Below are positions 21,919 to 31,930 of a DNA stretch of 64,000 nt, in pieces (the first letter of the stretch is position 1; each line of letters starts with the position of its first letter). The stretch covers positions 20,614,142-20,678,141 of the forward strand of contig OZ034975.1 in assembly GCA_964030785.1 (NCBI GenBank), in the 5' to 3' direction. The position numbers and the translations under genes are program-made. Source of the stretch: Siderastrea siderea (taxonomy: Eukaryota; Cnidaria; Anthozoa; Scleractinia; Rhizangiidae). The notes beneath the pieces were generated by a model. It did not search any database. It was not told the origin of the DNA and was given only the letters and a program-made list of their open reading frames with translations.

Positions 21919-23336
21919 AAACACCCAGTTTAAGAAATAAAGGCACAACTCACATGTTGTAAAAGTAAAGCAAAAAATTAAAATCAATTTAAAAAGTAAA
22001 CAAAAAAGTTTCTTTTGTGTTTGTCGTAACGAAATAAAAAAATTATCGGCGACTTGAACCGGCGACGGGCCGGCGCCGGGAGGCCAGAAAGCGCGCGAAA
22101 AATTTGCGGACGACCGGAAGTAAAATTGCACGTGCATGGCAACCGCGTATCATAGCAACGAGATACTTTAATGGGCCCTTAAGGAAATATTTTAACGAGA
22201 ACTTTTCCACTAAAAACCAAGCCTGGAGAAAAGCACAGAATTGACAGGTAGTGAATGACAATATCAACAATCTTTAATGGGACTCCGGGTAGAAAAGAGG
22301 GAGGGAGGTGCACGGGAGGTAGAAAAAAGGGCGGGAAGAAAAAGTTAAGAAAAGTGGCGGGAACCGAGATTAAAGTGTGCGGGTGGCGGGAAGTTTGTAC
22401 CCCCCATCCCCCCTCTCTGTCCGTCCCCTAGCCCCTCGCCCGTTCAGTCAGAAATGGCGGAAATGTCGAATCCAGGTATTGAGGTCTCAGGAAACAGTCA
22501 GTTTGCCGTGAAATTGAGACTATTTGATAAAATGATGTAATGATGACGTCATCATGACATCAGAAAAATATTTTGATGCAATCTCACTCGTGGTCACTCG
22601 AAGTCACTCGTGGTCACTCGTGGTCTACTCGTGGTCACTCGTGGTCATTCGTGGTCGCTCGTGGTCAGTCGTGGTCACTCGTGGTCACTCGTGGTCACTC
22701 GTGTGTACTTTTAGACACGATCGAAGAAAGGTACGTATGACTTGTTGTATTTTGTTTTGTTTTTTTGGAAGGAACACTGCTAATTCTAATCACCTATCAC
22801 CTCCGGTATGAATTGAAAAAACAAAATAAAGCATAAGCTTATAATGCGCTTGTAACGTTTGTTGTTCTGCGTCTCGAGAATGTAAACATACAACGCTGTG
22901 ACATGATAGGGAAATTGTTATTTCTACAAGCGGGAACGGGGAATCGAGGAAAATATTTAAGCTTACTTTCAAGTTCACTTGTTCGTTATAACTCAAGACG
23001 ATTGCCAAAGAACGTGATGAGGGAAACAGGACGATGTATTCTCGTAGGATCGCTGAATTTCACCGAGAACAGTTGCTATTTATAGATGAGTCTGAGAAGT
23101 TCTGATTCATCTATAAATAGCAACTGTTCTCGGTGCCTGTTTCGCTTATCACGTTCTTTGGTAATCACGGTGAGCTACAACGAAGAAGTAAACATGAATC
23201 TATGCTTAAATATTTTCCTTGATATTTCCCCGTTCCCGCTTTTATAAATAACGATTTTTCAGATTTTTCTTGCTATCATGTCACAGCGTTAACATTCACG
23301 TAGAACAATAAACGTTAGAAAGCGCTTATGCGTGGT

Positions 23337-23921
23337 TCAATTTTACCTGTTACCATCCCCCCCCCGGGCAACCCCCGGGACAAGTCCAGCCCTTCGGGCC
23401 CGGAGGTGGGGAATTGTTTGAAACATAGGAATATTTCTTCAGCGTATTTGTATGAAACAGATGTACGGCTTTATATTAAGCAGATCTCAGTCCAGTGTTT
23501 TTGTGAAACAAGCTAAGAAAAACTCCTTTAAAATGCTGTCATCAATTTGCTCACCAGACCTCTTTTGCCCATGTGCTAATAAAACACGCGTTGAAGAACA
23601 TTTCTTTACTCGCCAGCAGAATGCCAGTGCCGTTAGACTTTTTTCTTCAGTTTTCTTCTTCAATGTAGTGTCCATGTTTTCTAATACTATGTAATATCCT
23701 TCGTTCAGTAAACTCTAGAAAAGCGTTTAAGTTCTTGTCAAAACGTCTGGTTGCAGGTTGTGTTATTGTAGGGAAATCAGTTTTGGTCGATGAGGTGTCC
23801 CGGGGGTAGGGAATTGTCTCTTTCTGCGTGCCCGGGGGTGTGGAATAGACCGCCAAATAAGAAAAAAATTGCAAATTCCCGGGGTGTGCCCGGGGGGGGG
23901 GGATGGTAACAGGTAGCATTG
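23337..23921. mobile_element. C-rich palindromic MITE, about 585 bp
   Basis: The left end TTCAATTTTACCTGTTACCA followed by a C run and GGGCA is mirrored by the right end (TGGTAACAGGTAGCATTGAA). It interrupts the right arm of the large palindrome: the uninterrupted version is readable in the left arm near 22,820-22,850. A similar C-run terminus occurs in the MITE at 50369-50843. Confidence 0.75.
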
Positions 23922-25690
23922 AACCCTACATTATGCTTTGTTTTTCATTCCATTCCTCGGGTGATAGGTGACTAGAATTAGCAGTGATTTTTTTGCAAAA
24001 ACAATCCAACAAGTCATACGCACGTTTCTTCAGCTTTCTTCTTGTCAAAGCCATTTTCTTCACGAATCGGTTGATCGCACGCCCATCATGATTCGTTTTC
24101 CCGTTGCATACTCTATCCACTCCTGAATGTCGTCCTCGTACACCAGATTATACTCGTGGTGAATAACATGTCATTTGCTATTTTCAGGTCAGAAAAGCTA
24201 GAATTTTTACTTCACACTTCGGTTTAGCTTATTCACGAGATTAAAAGCAAGCTTACCATCCGCCGCATAGGATAATCCACCGAGCGGCTATTTATTTCTG
24301 AAGAAATGTCGAAATCTCTTTACAAATATCTGCCAGATCAGAACAAACAAGAGAGCCAAGTGGGCATTTTAACCGGCCGTTCTGACCCTCCCCACCCCTA
24401 GGTTTCACAACTGTTAGCGCTATCCTGTATTTCTCCGAACCGGTGTGACGAAAAGTGTGATTGTGTGACACAATATTTTGACTATAGCGTTACTGGATGA
24501 CGTAATGTTTAAACTGATGACTCAGCTTATCTTTCTTATCGCTTTTATTTCTGCTGAAAAACGCAAATTTACTCAAACGTTGGAAGTCGTAATAAATTTG
24601 CCCATAACTGAGGATGCTTTACAAAAGCATGACGAAATATTTACTGTTGTGCCCAGACCGTGAATACAAACAGTGAACATAGCAGCAGAATCAAAATATA
24701 ACGCTTGATAAACACGAGCTGGAGCAGATCGTCAGAGTCTGGGGCACGTTAAGGCATATCTCATGACGTGATGTTTAAATCTGGTTTGCTAACCCGGGAA
24801 TCCCCATGCAAAGTAAACAAGTTGACTCGGAACGGCAACACCACACCCAAACCACACGAACTAACTTAAAGACTCGTAACAGCTACCTTATTAATTGATT
24901 TCCTTATTTATAACCGATTCCTTCGTCTTTATGCAATTAAAACCAACTTCTCGCGTCAAATAAACACTCATCTCTCTCCCTTCTCAAGAACTATGATGTA
25001 TTGATGGTGCAATCCACTAATTGCATCATCATACTAGTGCCAAGCCCTTCTCTTCCTAAGCCACCGTTCCTTACCGCGCTAATGTCGCTAATAAGCCGCA
25101 AACACAGCTGCCGTTTCTCTCCTCTGCGAAATACAGGTTACCCAATGGGAAAACTTACAATCCACTTCGGAAACCGTCCTCCCATAAAACGCCAAGGGAA
25201 ACTGCCTCTCACGCAGCACAATATTACACCGCTGCTATACAAATTGCAACTTTCAAAGCAAATCACATTCGCAGAAGCGTGATATGCCCCTCACCGGTCA
25301 CAAATCCTTCCACTCCCACATTTTTACATCCCTCAAAATGTCAATCCCCATAACAAAACTCCTCCGCTAAAAAAATTTTCACCATAACCACTAACTAGAT
25401 CAGACCACACAGCCATTCAATCATTCAATCCTATTAGCTGCTTTACTCAGTTGCGCATGCGTTATACAAGACAGATACAGAAACCCCAAACTTAACAACC
25501 CTTCGCCGTTTATATCTTAAATAAATTAAAAAACAAGAACGCACGAAGGTAAAATTTAGCGGACCGATATGCGCATGCGTCTTATATAAGACAGTACCGC
25601 TCTTGAGTACCCGTACCACAAGCTTTACAGCACTTTGTTCGTATGTTAAGCCAACTGACCATCTCCACAAAACCGTGTCCATTTCAGTAA

Positions 25691-25720
25691 ACCGGCGGTC
25701 GCCTTATGGCGACGGCCGGT
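25691..25720. repeat. GC-rich hairpin
   Basis: ACCGGCGGTCGCC, a TTAT loop, then GGCGACGGCCGGT: a short, near-perfect, GC-rich stem in AT-rich surroundings, within the loop of the 4.6 kb foldback element. No associated gene. Confidence 0.7.
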
Positions 25721-26260
25721 TAATAAAGGCAGCTGGTAGTGGATGAAGGGAAATGGCGGAAGATGAATGCAAGTAAAGGGAAATAAATGTATATGGAGGA
25801 TTATGAAAGTAGATCAAGTCGGGTTAAGTCACATGAATTACTCTGAAGGCAAACGAGGCCTACGATAGGCGCATGGTGGCCGATGAATGGACTTAACGTT
25901 TGTTTTAATTTTAATATCGTTCCTTACCTAGTTTGGGGAATCGTGGTGGGTATATCCATGAGATCTTTCCCCCTTCGACCTCAATGATCTTTCCCCCTTT
26001 GAGCTCAATTCAATTGCGGTAACATCAGACACTTCCCATATAAGGTATGATTGACGGAAGCGTATTGCAAAGTGCTCAGAGTTGTTTTGAAAAGAAAAGT
26101 CACGTAGTAGTGAAAATGGTGGTAACGAAAACAAACATCACTTCAAATACGTTTTTTTTTCATCGTGGATTGCCGATTCATTCGGAAGGCGTTCGGCGAC
26201 TGAATATTTTGGGATTTTGTTGGGGGCGCTAGTTACTGGAAAGAGACGTTTATTGAACAT

Positions 26261-26333
26261 CCCTTTTCACAGTTAACTTTTCTCATTTTGCATTACAATA
26301 TACTTAAATGAAAAAGGTTAACTGTGAAAAGGG
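26261..26333. repeat. Short foldback, about 73 bp
   Basis: CCCTTTTCACAGTTAACTTT at the left pairs with AAGGTTAACTGTGAAAAGGG at the right with one bulged base. AT-rich loop. Looks like a very small MITE. Confidence 0.7.
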
Positions 26334-26835
26334 CTATTTGCTTCATTACGTAATTCACAACGAAGAACCAATTATTTCAACTTACTTCTCGATCTGATAT
26401 CAGAAACACTGTTCAAATAACCATTCATTACATTTCATTCCACTTGCTTTAGTGATACGAACTTCGGGGCGAATTATCTCGTCCGTCTCGGACGGCTGTT
26501 CGGAAAAGTCGGTTAGAGATTTGAGGCGTTTATTATATACGAGGCTTAATTAGTTTTTACGGTATATTAAAATCAAATCAGTTACGAGAAATACCACAGG
26601 CCGAGCAAAGAAAAGAGTCTTTGATACCCGACTTAAGAAAATAAAGTCAAACAAGAACGAGAGAAAGTTGTTCTTCTAGCGACTATTTTAGGCATAGTAG
26701 TAGTAGTAGTAAGTATTTTTAGGCAGAAGTAAAAGATATGGCCTTTGCACGTCTGTTTGAGGCTTCTCTAAACAGTTTTTAACCGCCTTCGCGACGACCG
26801 ACGGTTTAGATAGGCCATTCCGAGTTGTCTTGTCC

Positions 26836-26958
26836 CCCTTTTTCAAAGCGAGGCCTGGTGCACAACCTTTCATATGAAAATGAGTTTATCTGCATGTGAA
26901 TGAAAACTCATTTTTGAAAACTCAATGGCTGTGCACCAAGAGTCACTTTGAAAAAGAG
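26836..26958. mobile_element. Palindromic MITE, about 120 bp
   Basis: CTTTTTCAAAGCGAGGCCTG... pairs with the segment ending TCACTTTGAAAAAGAG, with TGGTGCACA / TGTGCACCA and ATGAGTTT / AAACTCAT inside the arms. No coding capacity. Confidence 0.72.
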
Positions 26959-27001
26959 GTACGAGAGAACTCGGAAATGGCGGCTACGGTTTTTTTTTTT
27001 T

Positions 27002-27607
27002 TTTCGTCACTTGCCTTAGTCATCCGGTTTTGTGTTGTCCTTTCAACTAATTCTGTAGCCCAGTTTCCCCGACCACCCGATCAGCAAAGTTAAACCCGGA
27101 AATTAGATGGGTGACCGCCAGGGAATCTAACCTGATTCAATATTACAGCAACTCTCTCCTCCACAGAGGCTCCTTATTAGTAAACAACCGGGAAAGAGAA
27201 AACTGGGGGCGCAGTGAGCGGGAGCTGAAGGAACGCGCGCTTTCTCTTAAGCGTGCACTGAATGAGGCCTGTGAGGAGGAGAGAGTTACAGTAAATAAAG
27301 CTGTGTTCAGCTTGTTATGCCTTCTCGTGATCATGTTACACAGAAATTATACATGTAACAAATTCATTCCAACATGTCCATCGCATTTTATATTCCTGAT
27401 CATTCTCCACATTTAGAAACATTTTCGTCATTCTTACCACAAAAACCACATTTAGTTTACCTTGAACGTCTTTGCTATATTGATCCCCGGGGGGCCGGGT
27501 ATTGATCATTGTTGGAGCAGCAGACACGTGGGCCCATTGGGGACCCTATTTTTCATTTGGAAACCTAATTGTTGGTGTTTTGAAAATATCGTTTCGGTTT
27601 TCAATTT
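27002..27607. other. Unassigned DNA in the loop of the 4.6 kb foldback
   Basis: A T-run at 26990-27003 is followed by mixed sequence. Overlapping open frames on both strands at 27111-27416 are shadows of one another with no domain recognised. A G/C-rich GATCCCCGGGGGGCCGGG lies at 27480-27500. Confidence 0.35.
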
Positions 27608-27708
27608 GTCTAAATCGTTACGAATTCCGAGTCAACTTGTTTACTTTTTTGCAAGGGGATTCCCCGGTTAGCAAACCGGATTTGAACATTATGCCATGAG
27701 ATACAGTA

Positions 27709-28609
27709 TGTGGTCCTTGGTCCGCGACTTTTGCGAACGTGATGTAATATTTGCTCGTTCAGTAGAATACGACAAAAACGAATGTGTCCGATGATTTATT
27801 GTTTAGTCTTCTTCCACATGACGAAGTCTCGGCTACTTTTGCGGCTTCGTAAATTACATGGTCATGTTTACTTGACTTGTACATCGATGAAACGCAACGG
27901 GAGGACGTGTCCTTTTGAAAAACAAGATTACAGATAAACTTATTTCTGCGGTTGTGAACGAATTTGCTGCAGGGTTTGAAACAATTTTCGCATATGGGTC
28001 CTTGGTCCGCGACCTTTGACCCTAGAGAACTTACATTTCGCAAAGCAGGTGAAGAAAACCTCCGATAAATGGAAACGGCCTTTGTTTTTGCTGAATATTT
28101 TCAAAATATTCTTTATACATGTTTCTGAATGGGGTTAACTTCTCTTGTACTCCTAAAATACATGTTCGCTTGTAGTCTTGTAATTTAATATTTTTCGACT
28201 GCGTGTGGGGCTTGTGTGAGAGACTGTTGTCTGAAAACTGAAAACGTATTATTTTATACTCACAGCGACTTTCCAACAAGACTATAGCTTAGATATATCA
28301 AGGATAAGAAATAATAAATAAAATATTGTTAAAATTTTCATTCTCCTACGGAAATTATTGGGATTCACATGTACTTTCCGTGCCGTTTACATGATTCGCG
28401 GACCAACGACCACATTCGTGGACCAAGGGCCCGCGAGCATTCGTAACCTTTTTCCAATTACAAGAAAAATATTTAAGTTTGGAACTTGCCACTTTAAAAT
28501 TACCGCGAGAAACATAAAAGCTATCTTCAGAGAAAACTTCAGTTTGCTACGTTTTGATTCAGGTAAGGTATTCAAGATTATAATTTTTACTCGCGGACCA
28601 AGGACCACA
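27709..28609. mobile_element. TA-flanked element, about 900 bp, with repeated GGTCC motifs
   Basis: The ends TGTGGTCCTTGGTCCGCGA and its reverse complement are each flanked by TA. The terminal motif GGTCCTTGGTCCGCGA recurs inside at 27,996-28,013 in the same sense, and twice reversed near 28,397-28,430. It splits the right arm of the 4.6 kb foldback; the left arm (near 24,755) shows the uninterrupted version. TA duplication suggests a Tc1/mariner-type origin. No transposase recognised. Confidence 0.7.
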
Positions 28610-29010
28610 TATTGTACGCTTAACGTGTTTGACTCACACTCTGCTGCATTATAGTTTGATTTTACAGCTATACTTACTGTTTGTATTTACGGTCTAGGCG
28701 CAGCAGTAAATATTTCGTCGTCTCCGTGTAAATATTCTCAGTTCTGACGGAATTAATACCGACGTTCAACGTTTGAGTTGATTTTTTTCTTTTTTCAGAA
28801 AAATAAAGAACCAGCGATAATAAGAAAGCTGAGTCACCAGTTTAAACGTTACGTCATCCAGTAACGCTATGGTCAAAATATTGTCATACAATCACCCTTT
28901 TCGTCACGCCGACTCTTATGTTGAGCGACGTGAAAATACGTTGAGTGGCGCTGACATTTGTTAACCTGGGGGTAGGGTGGGTCAAAACGGCCGGTTAAAA
29001 TGCCGATTTT

Positions 29011-29614
29011 GCTTTATTGTTTATTATGCATTGGGTAGCGAGATGTTTCGTGATGGACTTATACTTTGTTTACAATTTGCACTACCTTTTATTTTTAGTT
29101 TTATTTTTTTAATATTATGTTTTTGGACCAGTACAACAAAGTTGGAAATATCCGCCGTTTGCGTGACTAACCTACAATCCACCCATTGACCGTTCGTCAG
29201 GAGGTAATGAACCGGCAATATCGTCATGACAAACCAGTCCCTCTGATTTCCAAACTCTTTTGCTGCTCCTGACTCGGCAGAAAACATCCTTTGTTCTAAA
29301 ATGAACCAGGACATAGAAGGTATTTCTCCGCCGTATTAGGTTCCCTATCGTGTCCGGTTCTTGGTCTCTTCTCGTGGAAGCCTAATAAACGGCATTTATC
29401 TACAGAAAATAGGTGAATATTCAACCAAACAACCGGTTCCCAGGAATGTTTAACCTCTAGACTGATGGAAGGTATCGTAGTTCGGCATCGCAAGTGTGTC
29501 GCTAAGACGCTAAGATGGTGACCGTTTCAAATAGACTTGATTTATAACACAAATGTTAGTGGTATATAAACTTCTCGGAGTCTTCTACCATTGTCCCTAT
29601 TAGCAATAGCTTTG
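29011..29614. other. Unassigned DNA
   Basis: Two minus-strand open frames (29024-29314, 96 codons; 29296-29493, 65 codons) overlap slightly but show no recognised domain. They may belong to the adjacent Penelope-like element, whose coding strand is the same; I cannot support that. Confidence 0.35.
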
Positions 29615-29802
29615 TTAGTTTCTTCTATGATCCACCCTCTTTCCATTTTCTTTGACACCATTTGCTTTCTCTACAGATAATTTTGGCAGCTTCCCGTGCC
29701 ACGGAATGCTGATCACCGTATACATGTTTGCACTCCTGTAATGCTCACTCTTTCGTGTTCCCAACGGGCGACCAGTTTCTCCAATGTATCCACATTGCAG
29801 TC
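29615..29802 (-). pseudogene. GIY-YIG endonuclease fragment of a Penelope-like element
   Basis: The minus strand reads LQCGYIGETGRPLGTRKSEH, the core of the GIY-YIG fold (Y-I-G followed by the Arg helix), which in Penelope-like retroelements follows the reverse transcriptase and nicks the target DNA. Here it starts right after a MITE that separates it from the reverse transcriptase remnant at 30.4-30.85 kb. After the Arg-Ser-Glu-His helix the frame becomes unrelated and then stops, so the distal catalytic residues cannot be checked. A relic. Confidence 0.72.
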
Positions 29803-29806
29803 TTAA

Positions 29807-30230
29807 GGTGTTTCGATACAGTTTTTTTGGGACCATACCTAACTTTTTGAATCGGCTCTTAGGCAGGTGCATTTACTCTTACTAGGCAAAAACTAAGGTT
29901 GAAAATGTTTTTGCAATTTACTTCAAAACAAACATACAGAATTTTTTTGTTCTTGTATATTTTGTTTGCCATACACCACAGTTTAAGATGCTGGTATTTG
30001 CTTTTCGAAGCGAAATCTGGATCGTGCAAAATTTCAATTTTACTGTTTTTGAGGATTTTTGTTTATCGTTGTCATGGAAATATCGATTTTTACAAAATGT
30101 AAACCACGCTAAAGATTAATCCAAAACCAACAAGTATTGCAAATTTCACGTTGATCTGACAAGAAGAAGGCTGTCTAACAGCCGATTCAAAAAGTTAGGT
30201 ATGGTCCCCAAAAAACTGTATCGAAACACC
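29807..30230. mobile_element. TTAA-flanked MITE, 424 bp, inside a Penelope-like element
   Basis: TTAA at 29803-29806 and 30231-30234 flank GGTGTTTCGATACAGTTTTT on the left and its reverse complement on the right; the arms continue through GGGACCATACCTAACTTTTT, over 55 bp in all. AGTC also appears outside both ends, so a four-base AGTC duplication is an alternative reading. AT-rich interior without coding capacity. Confidence 0.8.
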
Positions 30231-30239
30231 TTAAAGTCT

Positions 30240-30434
30240 GGGATGGAATAGACAACTTCAGTTTTTATGGAGGGAGGAAAACCGGAGTACCCGGAGAAAA
30301 ACCCTCGGAGCAAGGACAAGAACCCAAAATAATATCAACCCACATATGACACCAGGACAAGGAATCGAACCCGGGCCACATTGGTGGAAGGCGAGTGCTC
30401 TCACCACTGCTCTCACCACTGCGCCATCCCTGCG
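30240..30434 (-). mobile_element. tRNA-derived SINE
   Basis: Read on the minus strand it starts GCAGGGATGGCGCAGTGGTG (A box TGGCGCAGTGG) and continues to GGGTTCGATTCC (B box), then a non-tRNA body with TTTTTCTCCGGGTACTCCGG. This tRNA-head plus conserved-body layout is typical of cnidarian SINEs. A 12-base unit (CTCTCACCACTG) is tandemly duplicated near 30,398-30,421. It lies between the MITE and the reverse transcriptase remnant. Confidence 0.78.
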
Positions 30435-30850
30435 CTACAATAAAGCGTCCTAGCTTTTGAAGCTTCGTGTTGATCCGGGTGGTCGGATGTGAAATGCAGA
30501 TAGCGACTGAAATGTGTCGGTTTTCTGTCGAATAATGCTGACTGATTTTTCCGTCTTCCTTTACGATGTTTGATGTGTCTAAAACCGGGATACCAGTCTC
30601 TTTATATCGTTCGATGGTGAATTGTTTACGTTGATTTTGCTGATTTAAATGTTCATGAAATATCTGCAGTTTCTCTACAACTTTAATGGTGTCGTCAATC
30701 TGTAATATAATCTTGGCAGGCGTTCCGGAAAGGTGTTCAAGGTCTTGTGCCCTGAACCCTCTATATCCAGTTTGGCGCTCACCACCGACATGGGGGAACC
30801 TACAGCCATACCATGAATCTGCTTAAAGGAAATTACAGATCCAAGGATTG
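30435..30850 (-). pseudogene. Reverse transcriptase remnant of a Penelope-like element
   Basis: On the minus strand FKQIHGMAVGSPMSVVSAKL (about 30,842-30,775) is the conserved G-x-A-M-G-S-P-x-S segment of Penelope reverse transcriptase, and IDDTIKVV (about 30,705-30,680) is the catalytic DD motif, followed by FHEHLNQQN and GIPVLDTSN. At least one frameshift separates the two motifs. The strand and order (reverse transcriptase, then GIY-YIG) agree with the fragment at 29615-29802, so this is one element cut by a SINE and a MITE. Confidence 0.75.
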
Positions 30851-30964
30851 GTGATACATTTTGTTCTCTCTCTGGCCTAAGTTCTTGATGTTCTTCGTGC
30901 CAGGCTGCTATAATACTTCTGTAGGCATGATTTCCTGTGTATAAAGGGCAACCAAGTCACTGCT

Positions 30965-31200
30965 ATAAGGATTTTAAGTCCTTCATGTTCTTCACTGGGG
31001 ACATTCTTCAAAAAGGTGTTTTGGATCGATGGTACTTGCTTCTTCTCTGGGGATGACTGCTTTTCATACTCGGTTACCTTCCTCGCAATCTCTGGCGTGC
31101 CAATTCTCCAACGTTATAAGGCACTCGGGTCTTCAGTAATTAGTCCAACGGCGCCAATTTCATCCTTAATGGAGCATTTTCTTGTTCATTCGCATGGTCC
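30965..31200 (-). pseudogene. Fragment of a repeat-associated ORF of unknown function
   Basis: The minus strand reads IKDEIGAVGLITEDPSAL, one stop, then RWRIGTPEIARKVTEYEKQS and VPSIQNTFLKNV. An R-W-x-x-x-x-P-E-(I/L)-A-R pattern followed by a Gln-rich stretch and S-x-Q-x-x-F is one I associate with a family of predicted cnidarian proteins of unknown role found near repeats. I cannot name a domain. It is broken by one in-frame stop and does not visibly join the Penelope-like frame. Confidence 0.35.
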
Positions 31201-31741
31201 AGAACAATTTCAGATAACCCGTGTGTTGCCTTGTGAACTGAAGGTACCGGACGCAATTGCTAATACACGCTTGGAGAGGTGTCTTCGGTTTTGCAATGTC
31301 ACTAACGTAAACTTAAAGCCACCTGGCATTGTTTATCTTATGCTGACTATTTCAAAACATATAGAAAGTTTACAATACAACAAAATATTGTAAAACGCAG
31401 TTAATAGAACGTGGCGCTCTTGACCCCGCGGGGTATCTATTTTGTACTGTAGTTTAGACTCGAAACTTAGGCCTAGAATTGTATCATTGTTTTCTTTGTT
31501 GGTGCCTTTTATCTATGGTTTTATTGTTGTATGTTGCAACCTTGTCCAGTTTACTAGTCAGTTCGCCTCTTTTCTATGGTTAATTCAAAAAATACTCTAT
31601 TCATGTCCTTTTTATTAGTAATCGCATTGTACAGCCTTAGCCTTTGGCTTAGGCCGTGGACACTGTCTCTGTACAAGGTTCAAAGTCACATTTTAGTTCA
31701 CTCGTTTACTCACTGCTAAGCTGTGTGAAATTACGAATTAA

Positions 31742-31930
31742 ATGGCTCCTCCAGGTGCTGCGAAGCGAACCTCGTCGTCCAAAAAACAGGAGCAGCTTTC
31801 ATCTATCTCCAACGAGGTTCTCCGCCTTCGCCTCCAGGCGCTTAACCTTTCCAATCATTTATCCAGGCAGCAACTTATCGCTCGCCTAAAAGGAACTTTG
31901 AAGAGCAACACAAGCCACGCCACCAAACAA
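31742..31930 (+). pseudogene. DIRS-type retroelement, start of ORF1 (SAP-like helix)
   Basis: The ATG at 31742 opens MAPPGAAKRTSSSKKQEQLS followed by SNEVLRLRLQALNLSNHLS and [14 protein letters not shown], a SAP-like helix-extended-helix pattern with which the gag-like ORF of several cnidarian DIRS elements begins. The frame is lost near 31,930, where the sequence changes into the integrase end of a BEL/Pao element on the other strand. The continuation lies about 5.6 kb away, from 37.5 kb. About 260 bp upstream may be the left terminal region. Confidence 0.62.

Larger units (their letters stand above)
20326..22178 (-). mobile_element. Kolobok-like DNA transposon remnant, about 1.85 kb
   Basis: TTAA at 20322-20325 and 22179-22182 flank ends GGGCCCATTACAGTATCT and, reversed, GGGCCCATTAAAGTATCT. 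A TTAA duplication plus a 5' RRG start fits the Kolobok superfamily. The minus strand carries broken coding pieces, one with an FDGFYLTRGHYSNNSS motif like the first catalytic Asp region of Kolobok-type transposases common in cnidarians. The reading frames are interrupted and too short for an intact enzyme. Confidence 0.68.
19840..22721. mobile_element. Foldback element inserted in the left arm of the large palindrome
   Basis: The left end ATTGTGCCTAAAAGTACACA and the reverse complement of the right end (TCGTGTCTAAAAGTACACAC) start long arms: 19840-20270 pairs with 22268-22721. The outer parts of the arms hold a 10-bp tandem repeat (CACGAGTGAC; about 5 copies left, about 12 right), then TGATGACGTCATCAT, then a purine-rich G-run segment. 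The uninterrupted version of the site is seen in the opposite arm around 24,020-24,060, which shows that this is an insertion with slight loss of target sequence. The loop contains a separate TTAA-flanked transposon. Confidence 0.72.
19311..26128. repeat. Large interrupted palindrome centred near 23.1 kb
   Basis: Blocks pair in inverted order about a centre at 23,090-23,106: 19311-19437 with 26001-26128, 19542-19839 with about 24053-24336, and 22728-22840 with about 23930-24030. The centre is a perfect 29-bp stem (23061-23089 with 23107-23135) and a 17-nt loop. The left arm is split by a foldback insertion (19840-22721), the right arm by a C-rich MITE (23337-23921) and by about 1.66 kb between 24337 and 26000. 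The two arms match well enough to be followed by eye. It looks like an old foldback element used as a landing site by others. Confidence 0.75.
24364..29010. mobile_element. Foldback element, 4.6 kb, overlapping the large palindrome
   Basis: The end GGCATTTTAACCGGCCGTT is matched in reverse at 28,985-29,010. The arms pair 24364-24700 with 28655-29010 and 24738-24835 with 27608-27712; the right arm is longer only because a 0.9 kb element (27709-28609) lies in it. A block of the other palindrome (26001-26128) sits in its loop, so the two palindromes interlock and are not simply nested. Confidence 0.65.

Noticed and set aside
22554..22811. 85-codon frame with repeated SWSLV peptide
   Set aside because: Translation of the 10-bp GTGGTCACTC tandem repeat, not a protein repeat.
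24478..24663. 61-codon plus-strand open frame
   Set aside because: Lies in an arm of a foldback; the paired arm does not keep the frame.
25001..25282. 93-codon plus-strand open frame
   Set aside because: No domain or splice context; low-complexity composition.
24337..26000. Single transposon insertion between two blocks of the right palindrome arm
   Set aside because: Its start coincides with an arm of another foldback whose partner arm lies beyond 28.6 kb, so one simple insertion does not explain it.
31016..31393. 125-codon plus-strand open frame
   Set aside because: The better protein signal is on the opposite strand (GTPEIARKVTEYEK region).
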